This document shows, one piece after another, positions 34,231 to 42,903 of a stretch of DNA of 64,000 bases. Source of the stretch: Hyphomicrobiales bacterium (lineage in GTDB: Bacteria > Pseudomonadota > Alphaproteobacteria > Rhizobiales > Rhizobiaceae); the NCBI GenBank assembly GCA_900471925.1, contig UCGV01000025.1:1-64000 (forward strand). Reading direction: 5' to 3'. Both the position numbers and the translations under genes were made by a program. The notes below the pieces were generated by a model. The model did not search any database and was not told the origin of the DNA. It worked only from the letters and a program-made list of their open reading frames with translations. Positions within the stretch are counted from its first letter, which is position 1; each line of letters opens with the position of its first letter.

Positions 34231-34758
34231 ATGGCGAAGCTCGTCTTTGAAATGAACCAGTCCCTGGATGGCTATATCGATCACGAGAAATTGCCGCCCG
34301 ATCCGCTTTTCCGCCACTGGGTCGAGCGCACGCAGACCCTCACAGCCACGATCTACGGCCGCCGCATGTACGAGGCCATGCGCTATTGGGATGAGGAGCA
34401 CGAAGGCTGGAGCGCCGAGCGCAGGGAATTCGCCACCGCCTGGCGCCGCCTGCCGAAATGGGTGATCTCCCGCTCGCTGACCGCGGTCGGGCCGAACGCC
34501 ACGCTGGTTCGCGAAGGGATCGAAGCCGTCATCGCAAGGCTGAAGGCCGAGCACACCGGCGAAATCACCGTCGCCGGCCCTGAACTCGCCGGCAGCCTCG
34601 TCGCCTCCGGCCTCATCGACGAATACCGCCTCTACCTGCATCCGGTCGTCACAGGCAAAGGCAGCCCCTTCTTCACCGGCCCCCGCCCGCCGCTGCGCCT
34701 CGTTTCCAACGAGCGGCTTGCGGGCGATGTGGTCAGGCTGATTTATGCGGCGGTTTAG
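34231..34758 (+). CDS. Dihydrofolate reductase-like / RibD C-terminal domain protein
   Basis: This 175-residue protein is preceded by GGAGG. It starts with MAKLVFEMNQSLDGYID, the common opening of the YyaP/RibD_C group. A TATIYGRRMYEAMRYW segment and VAGPELAGSLVASGLIDEYRLYLHPVV-like NADPH-binding region follow. It is probably a single-domain NADPH reductase of unknown substrate; true folate reduction is unlikely as the DHFR acid residue pattern differs. No operon partner. Confidence 0.85.
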   Translation: MAKLVFEMNQSLDGYIDHEKLPPDPLFRHWVERTQTLTATIYGRRMYEAMRYWDEEHEGWSAERREFATAWRRLPKWVISRSLTAVGPNATLVREGIEAVIARLKAEHTGEITVAGPELAGSLVASGLIDEYRLYLHPVVTGKGSPFFTGPRPPLRLVSNERLAGDVVRLIYAAV

Positions 34759-34927
34759 AACCTGCGATCGACATGCCTCGCAGTCGCCAGCGAGCGGATA
34801 TATCAAGCAAGGCAATGGAACCCATCATAAGAAGAAATTTGACTTTGCGTAACCTTTGCGCGAGCAAACTGGTCTGATACGCGCGCAATCGCGCGCCAGA
34901 ACGTTTTAAAACGGCGCCGTCCCGCAA

Positions 34928-36058
34928 ATGAGCGAATTGATACACCCCGCCAGGCAACTACCCTTTGCGACCTTGATGGCCGGCTTGAAACGAGCCCAGG
35001 GACTCGGACACGTACATCGCCGCTCCAACGCCGCAAACAGCCTGCACCTGTTTATCTATACGCCGCGCTGCGTCTACGAAAATGGTTGGGATGAGTTCAC
35101 CCTTATGGCGCGCGGCCTCGTGGTCGATGAGGCTGCCGGTCAGATAGTTGCGACGCCGTTCCCGAAATTTTTCAATGTCGGCGAACAGCGTGGGGAAGCC
35201 CCTGATCTGCCATTCGAGGCTTTCGAGAAGCTGGATGGCAGCCTGATAATCGTTTTCAATTATTCCGGACGTTGGCAAGCCGTTACGAAAGGAGCCTTCG
35301 ACTCCGAACAGGCTATGTGGGCGCAAGCGCGCCTCGATGCTGCAGATCTATCCCCTCTGACTTCAGGCACGACATATCTGTTCGAGGCGGTATATCCCGA
35401 AAACCGCATTGTTGTCCGCTATGCCGATCCCGCCTTGGTTCTGTTGGCAGCATATGATGCTGATGGGCATGAATTTAGCTATGATGCGGTTCTGGCCACG
35501 AGCGAGGCGCTCGGCTGGCGTGCGGCTCGCCGCCACAGGTTTGGCAGCATGGCCGATATAGCACGCCATACCGACACGCTTCCACGCGACGATGAAGGCT
35601 TTGTCGTCAGGTTCATCGACGGCGTGCGTTTGAAAATCAAAGGCGCCGAGTATCGGCGTATCCATGCGCTGATCTCTCGTTGCACGCCGGTCGCGATGTG
35701 GGAAGCGATGGCTGCCGGTGATGACATGGATGCGATCCGCCGTGACTTGCCCGAGGAGTTCTGGGCCGATTTTGACGATATCGTCCGCCTGCTGGCCGAG
35801 AATTACAATAGGATCGAAACAGGGATCGCGGAAATGGCTGCCTCGGTGGCCCACCTCTCTGACAAGGAGCTGGGGTTATTGCTCAGCTCTCTGCCAAAAG
35901 ACTTGAGCCCTTATCTGTTCGGATTTCGAAAATCAGGCGGCATTGTGGGCAAGGCACGCGACTCCGTCATGCGCTCCATTCGTCCGACTGGAAATATATT
36001 GCCAGGCTATACCCCTTCATACGCCATGGGACGCGTACTGGACGAGGCGACGTCTTAG
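34928..36058 (+). CDS. T4 Rnl1-like RNA ligase
   Basis: This 376-residue protein has all nucleotidyltransferase motifs: RGLVVDEAAG and TPFPKFFNVGE before the active site; motif I EKLDGSLI with K101 as the AMP-accepting lysine; YLFEAVYPENRIVVRY (motif III/IIIa); DEGFVVRF (motif IV); and VRLKIKGAEYRRI (motif V). A helical C-terminal domain (about 245-376) follows, as in Rnl1-type ligases. Such enzymes seal 5'-phosphate and 3'-hydroxyl RNA ends, often repairing cleaved tRNA. No polynucleotide kinase, nuclease or RtcB is adjacent. GC is visibly below that of flanking genes, suggesting acquisition. Confidence 0.85.
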   Translation: MSELIHPARQLPFATLMAGLKRAQGLGHVHRRSNAANSLHLFIYTPRCVYENGWDEFTLMARGLVVDEAAGQIVATPFPKFFNVGEQRGEAPDLPFEAFEKLDGSLIIVFNYSGRWQAVTKGAFDSEQAMWAQARLDAADLSPLTSGTTYLFEAVYPENRIVVRYADPALVLLAAYDADGHEFSYDAVLATSEALGWRAARRHRFGSMADIARHTDTLPRDDEGFVVRFIDGVRLKIKGAEYRRIHALISRCTPVAMWEAMAAGDDMDAIRRDLPEEFWADFDDIVRLLAENYNRIETGIAEMAASVAHLSDKELGLLLSSLPKDLSPYLFGFRKSGGIVGKARDSVMRSIRPTGNILPGYTPSYAMGRVLDEATS

Positions 36059-36219
36059 GCGAGCGCGGAAGACAGCCGAGCGTGAACCCGCCGCTTGATC
36101 AATACTCCTATTGCCTGCTTGTCTAGCGCCACAAAAAGCGCTTAGTTGCCGGCTGGCAAACTCCCTGTCTAGGGGCAGCCGCACACCGAAATCGCGTCCG
36201 CATCCGGGGGGGAAAAGGC

Positions 36220-38139
36220 GTGCGCTGGTCCAAACCGTTAAGACTGCATCTCGGCGTGCTCGTCGTGGCTTCGCTGCTCTGCACCACGACGCCGATCATT
36301 CTCCTGGCATTCTGGCACGGCAGCCAGGCGGCCGTGGGTGCGGGCGCGCAGCAGATGCGCGAGATGAGCCTGCGGCTGATCGAGACCTATCGCAACACGC
36401 TGGAAGGTGGCATGGAGGCGGTGTCGCTGGCCTCTTCCCTGCCCCAGCTCGCCTCGCCGCCACAGCAGGAGGCTGGCGCCAAGCAGCAGTTCCTGCTGCA
36501 GGTGCTGCGCAATGTGCCGAATGCCACCAGCATCTATACCGGCTATCCCGATGGCTCCTACCTGCAGGTCATCAATACCTCGAGGCGCGATATCCGCCAG
36601 ACGCTGGCCGCCCCCGAAGGCACCGCCTTCGCAATCCGCACCACCGCCCGCGGCCAGGGTGGCGAGTCTCTTTCGACGCTGCTCTTCCTCGATGCCGGCG
36701 CCAAAGATATCGGCAAGCGTGAACTCGAATCCGTCGCCTTCGATCCGCGCGAGCGCCCCTGGTATCAGGCCGTCATGCAGGATGGCGTGCCGGTCTCCGT
36801 CGGCCCCTATATCGCCGGCACCCTGAATGTGCCGACGCTGACGATCGCCGCCCCGATGCGGGATGCGCCGGGCGTGGTCGTCGGCATCAACATCCACTTG
36901 CAGACGGTGAGCCGGCTTCTCGACGCCAGCCCGATTTCGCCCCGCGCCCGCGCCTTCATCATCGATTCCAGCGGCGATCTCGTCGCCCATTCCGACCCCG
37001 CCGTGATGGAGAGGATCATGGCGCTCTGGGCGCGCAATGCGGGCGCAATCGGCGCCACGGCAAACAGCTTCGATAGCGGCCTCGAGACGGTGGAACGGCT
37101 GCGCACCGACCCGACCTTTGCCGAAGGCGGGCTGGCGCGTCTCAATGTCGATGGCGAGATACAACTGGTGCAGATCGCCCCGGTCACCGTCTCCGGCCTG
37201 TTCCAGGGCAGCACGGCGGCCATCATCGTGCCGATGCAGGATCTGGTGGCGCAGGCCGACCGCCTGCTCCTGCACAACCTGCTGATCGCCGCAGGCTTCG
37301 TGCTGGCCGGTGTCGCGGCCTCCGTCCTCCTGTCGCGCATCGTCAGCCGCTCGCTGAACCGGCTGGCCGAGGAAGCGCGCCGGATCGGCGATCTCGATAT
37401 CGGCGAAAAACCCGTCAGCCATTCCTTCATCACCGAGATCAACACGCTGGCCAATGCGCTGGCCGCCAGCCGCCACGCCATCGCCCAGTTCGCCCTCTAC
37501 GTGCCACGCGAGGTCGTGCGCCGCATCGTCGATCCCAGAGCCCGCACGGTGATGAAGGCCAGGCGCCAGGAAGTAACGGTGCTTTTCACCGACATCAGGG
37601 ATTTCACCACCATCTCCGAACAGCACTCGCCCGAAGAGGTGGTGGATACGCTCTCGGCCTATTTCGAGCAGCTGAACACCATCGCCGAAGACCATGGCGG
37701 CACGGTCGTTCAATATCTGGGGGACTCCATCTTCGTCATGTGGAATGCTCCTGTCGAAGATGAGAAACATGCCGAAAACGGCTGCCGTTGCGCACTCGCC
37801 ATGAAGGCCGCCATCGATGCGCTGAACGCGGAAAATGCCGAAAGCCGCCGCCCCGAACTTATCACCCGCTTCGGCCTGCACACCGGCCCCGCAGTCGTCG
37901 GCAGTTTCGGGGCGATCTCGCGCCAGCAATATACGGCCATGGGCGACACGATCAACGTCGCCTCCCGCCTCGAAGGGCTAAACAAGGAATTCGGCACCTC
38001 GATCCTCGTCAGCGCCGCCGTGCGTGATGCTGTGGGCGAGCGTTTTGCGCTACGCTCGCTCGGGCTTGTTCAGGTCAAGGGCCGTGCCGAGAAGGTGGAT
38101 ATCTGGGAGCTGGTGGGGGATTCAGGCGAGAGTCAGTAG
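36220..38139 (+). CDS. Transmembrane class III adenylate/guanylate cyclase with Cache and HAMP domains
   Basis: A GTG at 36220, preceded by GGGGGGAAAAGGC, gives 639 residues. An N-terminal membrane anchor (about 9-31) is followed by a periplasmic double-Cache-like sensor to about 340 (ending before PMQDLVAQADRLLL), a second membrane helix (345-368), a HAMP linker and a catalytic domain from about 445. Catalytic motifs are VLFTDIRDFTT with the first metal aspartate, QYLGDSIFVMW with the second, FGLHTGPAVVGSFGA, and AMGDTINVASRLEGLN with the transition-state Asn and Arg. It should convert an external small-molecule signal into cAMP. Confidence 0.9.
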   Translation: MRWSKPLRLHLGVLVVASLLCTTTPIILLAFWHGSQAAVGAGAQQMREMSLRLIETYRNTLEGGMEAVSLASSLPQLASPPQQEAGAKQQFLLQVLRNVPNATSIYTGYPDGSYLQVINTSRRDIRQTLAAPEGTAFAIRTTARGQGGESLSTLLFLDAGAKDIGKRELESVAFDPRERPWYQAVMQDGVPVSVGPYIAGTLNVPTLTIAAPMRDAPGVVVGINIHLQTVSRLLDASPISPRARAFIIDSSGDLVAHSDPAVMERIMALWARNAGAIGATANSFDSGLETVERLRTDPTFAEGGLARLNVDGEIQLVQIAPVTVSGLFQGSTAAIIVPMQDLVAQADRLLLHNLLIAAGFVLAGVAASVLLSRIVSRSLNRLAEEARRIGDLDIGEKPVSHSFITEINTLANALAASRHAIAQFALYVPREVVRRIVDPRARTVMKARRQEVTVLFTDIRDFTTISEQHSPEEVVDTLSAYFEQLNTIAEDHGGTVVQYLGDSIFVMWNAPVEDEKHAENGCRCALAMKAAIDALNAENAESRRPELITRFGLHTGPAVVGSFGAISRQQYTAMGDTINVASRLEGLNKEFGTSILVSAAVRDAVGERFALRSLGLVQVKGRAEKVDIWELVGDSGESQ

Positions 38140-38199
38140 CGGCTTTCGCGTTCTATATTGCCTCTGAAAAGCAGTTCAAGCGATAGACGAGGTCGCACA

Positions 38200-38625
38200 T
38201 CAACGCTGTGCCAGCGGCACACGCCCCTTCATCATCGTTTCATAAAGCTTGGCTTTGATCTTCTCGTAGAATTCCTGAGGGATCATGCCGTAATCGTACC
38301 GGTTCGGATCCGAAGGCAGCGTGCGAAGGTGTATGCCCGGCCACTGAAACCTGTTGGCTTCGCTCAGGCGAACCCAGTTTGTGGCGTCATCCAGACCGAG
38401 TTGGCCACAGAGCTCCCTTGGAACCTCGATAGACAGATCTTCCTCACCCAATTCCGGCGGAGAATGCGTGATCGGCACGACGATCGTGTCGCCCGTCTTC
38501 GAATGATAGAGAACGATAGCACAAGGCCTGTCCTTGCTGCCCACGGACGCGCCTTCGTTTTTCTCCTTATCCCACAGGTAATTATATCGGACGACGAGGC
38601 CCGGAACGGGACTTGGATAGTTCAC
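38200..38625 (-). CDS. PemK/MazF-like toxin
   Basis: This 141-residue protein shows an SH3-barrel-like pattern (PGLVVRYNYLWDKE, KDRPCAIVLYHSKTGDTIVV, PITHSPPE) as in PemK/MazF endoribonucleases. It also has a C-terminal helix ending YEKIKAKLYETMMKG. It follows the Phd-like antitoxin gene with a 4-bp overlap, the standard antitoxin-first order. Sequence match to the classic MazF active site is partial, so the RNase activity is an inference. GC content is lower than in nearby genes. Confidence 0.6.
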   Translation of the reverse strand: MNYPSPVPGLVVRYNYLWDKEKNEGASVGSKDRPCAIVLYHSKTGDTIVVPITHSPPELGEEDLSIEVPRELCGQLGLDDATNWVRLSEANRFQWPGIHLRTLPSDPNRYDYGMIPQEFYEKIKAKLYETMMKGRVPLAQR

Positions 38626-38876
38626 TCGGAGGCTTTGCCATATTCAGCGCCCATGATCAGCGCCATGGTTTCGTCATCCATTTCGCTGACCTTGATGACT
38701 TCCCGTTCTCGCTTTTTCATGTCCTTGTAGTGCTCAAGTTCGGCAGCAGACAGGAAAGCACCAATCGTCCGGTTATGAGCTGTGACCTCGATCACGCCCT
38801 CCGTCTGCACCTGTTCGCGGAATGTCGTAAATTTGCGCGCAAATTCGGTCGCTGGAACTTTTAAAGCTTGAGCCAT
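38622..38876 (-). CDS. Phd/YefM-like antitoxin
   Basis: This 84-residue protein has AAGGAG upstream of the ATG at 38876. It starts MAQALKVPATEFARKFTTFR and contains EGVIEVTAHNRTIGAFLSAAE, the strand-helix pattern of Phd/YefM DNA-binding domains. An acidic toxin-wrapping tail follows. It overlaps the toxin gene (ATGA) and sits behind a clear operator at 38892-38915. It would neutralise the toxin and autoregulate the pair. Confidence 0.72.
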   Translation of the reverse strand: MAQALKVPATEFARKFTTFREQVQTEGVIEVTAHNRTIGAFLSAAELEHYKDMKKREREVIKVSEMDDETMALIMGAEYGKASE

Positions 38877-38891
38877 GATCAGTCTCCTTTT

Positions 38892-38915
38892 TGTGTAAAA
38901 TACGAATTTTACACA
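38892..38915. promoter_or_regulatory. TGTGTAAAA-N6-TTTTACACA operator
   Basis: A perfect 9-bp inverted repeat with a 6-bp spacer (TACGAA) lies 15 bp upstream of the Phd-like start codon. Its AT-rich core probably also contains the promoter -10. Autorepression by the antitoxin complex is the expected use. Confidence 0.78.
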
Positions 38916-39003
38916 TTTTGGTCAAGTCTGATCGGGTACGTTGCCCACTCCTGTGTCGGCGGGGGGATCATAGGTCCGAGGCAATGAAGCGATCATGGCA
39001 CGA

Positions 39004-39651
39004 TCAATACATCGACTTCCCATATTCCACTTCCAGCGCAGCATCGATCCTGCGCATCTCCTCGCCCTCGGGCGCACCCGTCGTCTGGTCGAGGATGATC
39101 TTCGACAGCGACGGCATCTCGCTGCGGTCCTGGAAATGCGCGGGGTCCCAGAGATGCGAGCGGCGGAAGGCCTTGGCGCAATGCAGGAAGACCTCGTGCA
39201 CGCGCACGATGATCGCAAGCTTCGGCAGGCGGTCCGCCACACGCATGCCCTCCAGAATGGCGGGATCGGTCGTGAGCGTGGCATGGCCGTTGACGCGCAG
39301 CGTGTCGTCGAAGCCGGGTATGATGAACAGGAGCCCGACATTGGGGTTGGAGACGATGTTGCTGAGGCTGTCCAGCCGGTTATTGCCCGGCCGGTCGGGT
39401 ATCGCCAGCGTGTGCCGGTCGAGGATCGTCACGAAACCGACGGGATCGCCGCGCGGGCTGACATCGGCCTTTCCCTCGGCATTCTGCGTGCCGAGACAGA
39501 GAAAGGGCGAGCGGCGGATGAACGTCTGCGCGTGCTCGTCGAGCGCATCGAGACATTTCATCGTCGCGATCGCGTGGGTTGGCGCAAACAGGCCCCGAAG
39601 CGCCTCTTCATCGGCAATCGCATAGTCGCTGTTGATTGTGAACTCGCCCAT
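39004..39651 (-). CDS. FMN-dependent pyridoxamine-phosphate-oxidase-like protein
   Basis: The ATG at 39651 (MGEFTINSDYAI) gives 215 residues. The split-barrel flavin fold is indicated by RRSPFLCLGTQNAEGKADVS, PRGDPVGFVTILD, IPDRPGNNRLDSLSNIVSNP and GLLFIIPG. This arrangement belongs to the family that includes the PPOX-type proteins related to MSMEG_1061, often F420- or FMN-dependent reductases of unknown substrate. A paired TACGTAC direct repeat lies about 50-75 bp upstream (39698-39724). No operon partner is evident. Confidence 0.82.
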   Translation of the reverse strand: MGEFTINSDYAIADEEALRGLFAPTHAIATMKCLDALDEHAQTFIRRSPFLCLGTQNAEGKADVSPRGDPVGFVTILDRHTLAIPDRPGNNRLDSLSNIVSNPNVGLLFIIPGFDDTLRVNGHATLTTDPAILEGMRVADRLPKLAIIVRVHEVFLHCAKAFRRSHLWDPAHFQDRSEMPSLSKIILDQTTGAPEGEEMRRIDAALEVEYGKSMY

Positions 39652-39794
39652 CCCTCGCCCTCCCCGGCGTTGTAGCACATGCCGTCTCAAAATGCGGTAC
39701 GTACCTCATTTGCTATACGTACATCAGGACACGACAAGATGCAAGCAAACGCTATGCGATGACCAGGCCTTGCCGTGTGCCTGGTCGGCCGGAA

Positions 39795-40322
39795 TTACCG
39801 CACCCCGACCCGCGCCAATATCGCATCCACCACCGCATCGACAGGCGCCGTGGCATCGATGGTGAGGGCGTCGGCGGGCAGATCCTCCTTCGTCTCATGC
39901 AGTCGCAGGATCAGCTCCCGCTCCCCCGGCCTTCCGCCGAATTCGTCTTCCGGGCGGCTGGCGAGCCGGGCCTTCAGCGTCTCCGCATCGATATCGAGCA
40001 CGAAGATGCCGTCGAAGAGATCGCGCAGGTGATGCAGGTTGCGCAGGCCGCCGCAGAAGAAGGAGACCGGATGGCTGGCATCGCCGGCGATCCGGCGCAC
40101 CTTTTCGACATGCCAGAGATGATGGCCATGCACGAAAACAGGGTCATCCGTCTCATGCTGATGCCGTGCTGAAACCAGCGGTTCGCCGGTCTCGGGATCG
40201 CCCCTGTAGGCAATCTCGCGGTCGCCGTGGATCACGTGATGGCCGCGCCGCTGCAGCTCGGTTGCCACGGTGGTCTTGCCGGCGCCCGATACGCCTTCGA
40301 TCAGATAGTTCCTGATGCCCAT
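39795..40322 (-). CDS. P-loop nucleoside/small-molecule kinase-like protein
   Basis: This 175-residue protein starts MGIRNYLIEGVSGAGKTTVA, with a clear Walker A at about 10-17. A DREIAYRGDPETGEP segment, a central HGHHLWHVEKVRRI and a lid-like ARLASRPEDEFGGRPGE follow, ending in a strand (DALTIDATAPVDAVVDAIL) as in shikimate-kinase/AAA-18 proteins. It probably phosphorylates a small hydroxyl compound. It is followed 86 bp upstream by another small kinase-like gene in the same direction. Confidence 0.7.
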   Translation of the reverse strand: MGIRNYLIEGVSGAGKTTVATELQRRGHHVIHGDREIAYRGDPETGEPLVSARHQHETDDPVFVHGHHLWHVEKVRRIAGDASHPVSFFCGGLRNLHHLRDLFDGIFVLDIDAETLKARLASRPEDEFGGRPGERELILRLHETKEDLPADALTIDATAPVDAVVDAILARVGVR

Positions 40323-40408
40323 GTCTCTCTATCCCACGCACGCTCCGGCGGCAGCCGATATTGCTCCGGCCTTATGGCTCAAATCGGTAACGGATTTTCG
40401 ACGCACCC

Positions 40409-40894
40409 TCACACAGCCGAAAGAAAGGCCGCCATCTCCTGACGGCTGCGCAACCGGGCCTTCTGCAGCGGATGCGCCTCGAAGAACTGCGCATGGGCTT
40501 CAAAGGAATTCAGATGGTTCTTTCGCAGTCGGTAGCCGCGCGTATAGTCCAGAAGCTCGTCAAACTGATCGCTGGTTCCGCCGCCGGTCTGGCCGCGCTC
40601 CCGCAGGTTTGAGATACATTCCTCATCCGGCATATCGAGCCAGATCAGGTCGGTGACGCGGGCAAAGACCTGCCGCAGGATCGTGCCGTAGATGCCCTCC
40701 ATGATCCACGCGTCCCGCTCCGCCGCCTGCGCCACCAGGAGGTCGCGCTCGGCGCGGGGATGCTCGCCGGCAAAGCCTCGCAGCCAATGGAGATCATCGA
40801 GATGCACGGCCGGAACCTGCAGTCTTTCGGCCAGCACTTTGGCCAGCCAGCTCTTGCCGCTTCCGCCATTGCCGATGATGAAAACCCTCTGCAT
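40409..40894 (-). CDS. Adenylate kinase-like P-loop protein (FlaR/topology-modulator type)
   Basis: This 161-residue protein has GNGGSGKSWLA (Walker A), VHLDDLHWLRGF, IMEGIYGTILRQV, LIWLDMPDEECISNLRERG and a C-terminal helix ending RSRQEMAAFLSAV. This matches the small family annotated as topology modulation or adenylate-kinase-like proteins. A degraded second copy of its C-terminal half lies at 47753-47876. The true substrate is unknown. Confidence 0.77.
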   Translation of the reverse strand: MQRVFIIGNGGSGKSWLAKVLAERLQVPAVHLDDLHWLRGFAGEHPRAERDLLVAQAAERDAWIMEGIYGTILRQVFARVTDLIWLDMPDEECISNLRERGQTGGGTSDQFDELLDYTRGYRLRKNHLNSFEAHAQFFEAHPLQKARLRSRQEMAAFLSAV

Positions 40895-40939
40895 GCCCTA
40901 TCCTTCATTGCCGATGCCGGCATCACCCCGTCGTCGGGT

Positions 40940-41461
40940 TTAAGAGTACATCGCGGAAATGATGAGCAACAGCAGCAACCAGGGCAGAGCAAGCAGAAGC
41001 CCCGCCGTCCGGCGATAGCTCCACTTCCGTCTCGTCACGAGCGCCCAGCCGAAACAGGCGATGCCGAAGGCAGCGGTGCGCAGGTGAATATCCGCGATCG
41101 CCCCGGTGCAGCGCAGGCAGCCATCCTGGCCCATCGCATAGTAATAATCGCTGACATAACCATCCGTCACGGTGATGGCCCAGTAGCCGACGATTGCCGT
41201 CATCACCCACGACAGGAAACGCAGGCGCAGGCCCAGAAAACAGGCGACAAAGCTCAGCCCCGCAACCACCACGAAGATGTAATCATCCTCTTCCGGGCGA
41301 TAGAACCCATCGGCGCTGTGTTGGAAGGCCCATTCGAAAGCCGCAATCAGCGCCGCTGTCCCAAGTGTCAGGAATGCACCCGAAAGCACGAGCCGAATGG
41401 ACTGCTCGAGCCTGCTGTCGCCCAGCCGGTACCGGGAAAAATCCCCAACGGAAATCTTCAT
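40940..41461 (-). CDS. Hypothetical five-helix membrane protein
   Basis: This 173-residue protein has about five hydrophobic segments: 25-45, 62-78, 82-98, 128-145 and 150-170. Two cysteines lie in a short exposed loop (QDGCLRCTGA), a CxxC-like C-x2-C that might bind a metal or form a disulfide. The first 20 residues are polar (MKISVGDFSRYRLGD). No family recognised. It lies 45 bp from the start of the FlaR-like gene in the same direction, so cotranscription is possible. Confidence 0.55.
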   Translation of the reverse strand: MKISVGDFSRYRLGDSRLEQSIRLVLSGAFLTLGTAALIAAFEWAFQHSADGFYRPEEDDYIFVVVAGLSFVACFLGLRLRFLSWVMTAIVGYWAITVTDGYVSDYYYAMGQDGCLRCTGAIADIHLRTAAFGIACFGWALVTRRKWSYRRTAGLLLALPWLLLLLIISAMYS

Positions 41462-41705
41462 CGCCTGATGCCCCGCTCAAGCGGCCTCGCCCCATCCAGA
41501 GGAGGCACGCTGAGGCACAACAGCTACATCTGACGGTTGAAACAATTCCTAAGCCTTGCCGGACAAATCGACGCATCGGCGGCCGGCAGGCAAAACCATT
41601 CAGATGGTTTCGCGCCGTGCGTGCACAAATACGAAGCCGAGCTTGACACGATCAGGGCCTTTACGGCCTTCTGGCATCCGGCCACAGGCTTGCCGGGGAA
41701 CGTCC
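41462..41705. other. Intergenic region, nothing recognised
   Basis: This is a 244-bp gap between the divergent membrane protein and phosphotransferase genes. An open frame from 41556 joins the phosphotransferase in frame but lacks coding character, so it was not used as its start. Confidence 0.3.
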
Positions 41706-42689
41706 ATGCTCGACCTTCGTTCGTCCTATTCAACTCCTGATATCGCGGCGATCGCTGAGCTGATCGATCATCATTACGCGCTTGAGGGGCCGATCTCCTG
41801 CCAGATGCTGCAGCGCGGGCTGAACGACGTCTATCGCGTCACCGCCGGCAATGGCGAACGCAGCATATTTCGCCTCTCCCATCTGCGGGCACGGGGTCCG
41901 GCGCATGTCGGAGCAGAAACGCGCTTCCTGATCCATCTCGGCCGGCAGGGCGTTCCCGTTGCCGAACCTCTCCCGACACGGGACGGCGCCTTCTTCATCG
42001 AGGCGAGCGCCCCGGAAGGGTTGCGCCGGGGTGTGCTCTTCAGGGCGCTTGACGGACGCGACCCCGACGCGATGGGCCCCGGCGATGCCCGGGCCAATGG
42101 AAAGACCCTGGCCTTGCTGCATCAGGCGGCCGAGACATTCTCGCCCAAGGGGGCGCTCTACCGGCTTGATCTTGAGCATCTGTTGTGGCGCCCGCTCGCG
42201 CAGATGCAGCAAAGCGGTCTCATCGAGGATGCTGCCGTCTACAAGGATCTCGAGGAGATCGCCGGCACGACGAGCGCTGCGATCGAAGCATTTCCCGATC
42301 TCACCTGGACCTATTGTCACGGCGATTGCCACGGCTTCAATTCCCGCATCGACGATCGCGGCCAGGCGGCATTCTTCGATTTCGACGACAGCGGCCCCGG
42401 CTACCTTGCCTATGACCTCTCGGTATTCCTCTGGGCCAATGTCTCCTTCGGCCGCAGAACGACATCGCGCTGGACTGCCTTCATCGAGGGCTATCGTGCG
42501 GTCAGGCCGATCGCGCCCGATGATTTCCAGGCCGCCCTGCACTTCGTCATCGTCAGGCATTTCTGGCTGATGGGAGAATATGCCGCCCGTGTCGACGAAT
42601 GGGGAAGCAACACTGTCGGCTGGATCGCGCGCGAAGTAGACTTCCTCAGGACATGGGAAAGCAGAGAACTCATCGGCCGGCTGCTTTAG
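41706..42689 (+). CDS. Phosphotransferase family (APH/choline-kinase fold) protein
   Basis: The ATG at 41706 (MLDLRSSYSTPDIAAIAEL) gives 327 residues. The protein kinase-like fold is complete: LQRGLNDVYRV in the N-lobe, TWTYCHGDCHGFNSRID as the catalytic HGDxHxxN loop, and AAFFDFDDSGPGYLAYDL as the metal motif followed by a helix anchor. It resembles the homoserine-kinase-II/SrkA-like group, which phosphorylates small amino-alcohols or protects against stress. It stands alone before the tandem repeats. Confidence 0.85.
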   Translation: MLDLRSSYSTPDIAAIAELIDHHYALEGPISCQMLQRGLNDVYRVTAGNGERSIFRLSHLRARGPAHVGAETRFLIHLGRQGVPVAEPLPTRDGAFFIEASAPEGLRRGVLFRALDGRDPDAMGPGDARANGKTLALLHQAAETFSPKGALYRLDLEHLLWRPLAQMQQSGLIEDAAVYKDLEEIAGTTSAAIEAFPDLTWTYCHGDCHGFNSRIDDRGQAAFFDFDDSGPGYLAYDLSVFLWANVSFGRRTTSRWTAFIEGYRAVRPIAPDDFQAALHFVIVRHFWLMGEYAARVDEWGSNTVGWIAREVDFLRTWESRELIGRLL

Positions 42690-42786
42690 GTTTTCATCGG
42701 CACTGCGCCCGGATCGCGGTCCGGGCGCAGCCTGCAGAGCATATCAGGCGAAAAGTGGAGGCGCCTTCAATGCTCTGGTGTTTTCT

Positions 42787-42892
42787 CCGCAATTCCGGAC
42801 GCAAAACCGGTTCCCACTTTTGCTGGAATTGCTTTGTTTTTTTCTCCGCAATTCCGGACGCAAAACCGGTTCCCACTTTTGCTGGAATTGCT
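42787..42892 (-). repeat. Tandem pair of the 47-bp intergenic repeat (copies 2 and 3)
   Basis: Copies at 42787-42833 and 42846-42892 are inverted relative to the copy at 19136-19182. They are identical to each other over the element, with a 59-bp period including a T-rich joiner. The exact match suggests recent duplication. They lie between the ends of the phosphotransferase and arylsulfatase genes, which are convergent. Confidence 0.88.
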
Positions 42893-42903
42893 CTGGCCTC
42901 ACA

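Noticed and set aside
32791-34815. A 674-codon minus-strand open frame
   Set aside because: It is antisense or out of frame to GNAT, RibD-like and proC genes, each of which has family motifs.
34928-42689. A phage-derived island around the RNA ligase
   Set aside because: No integrase, structural, terminase or lysis genes and no attachment repeats are visible; neighbours are ordinary chromosomal families.
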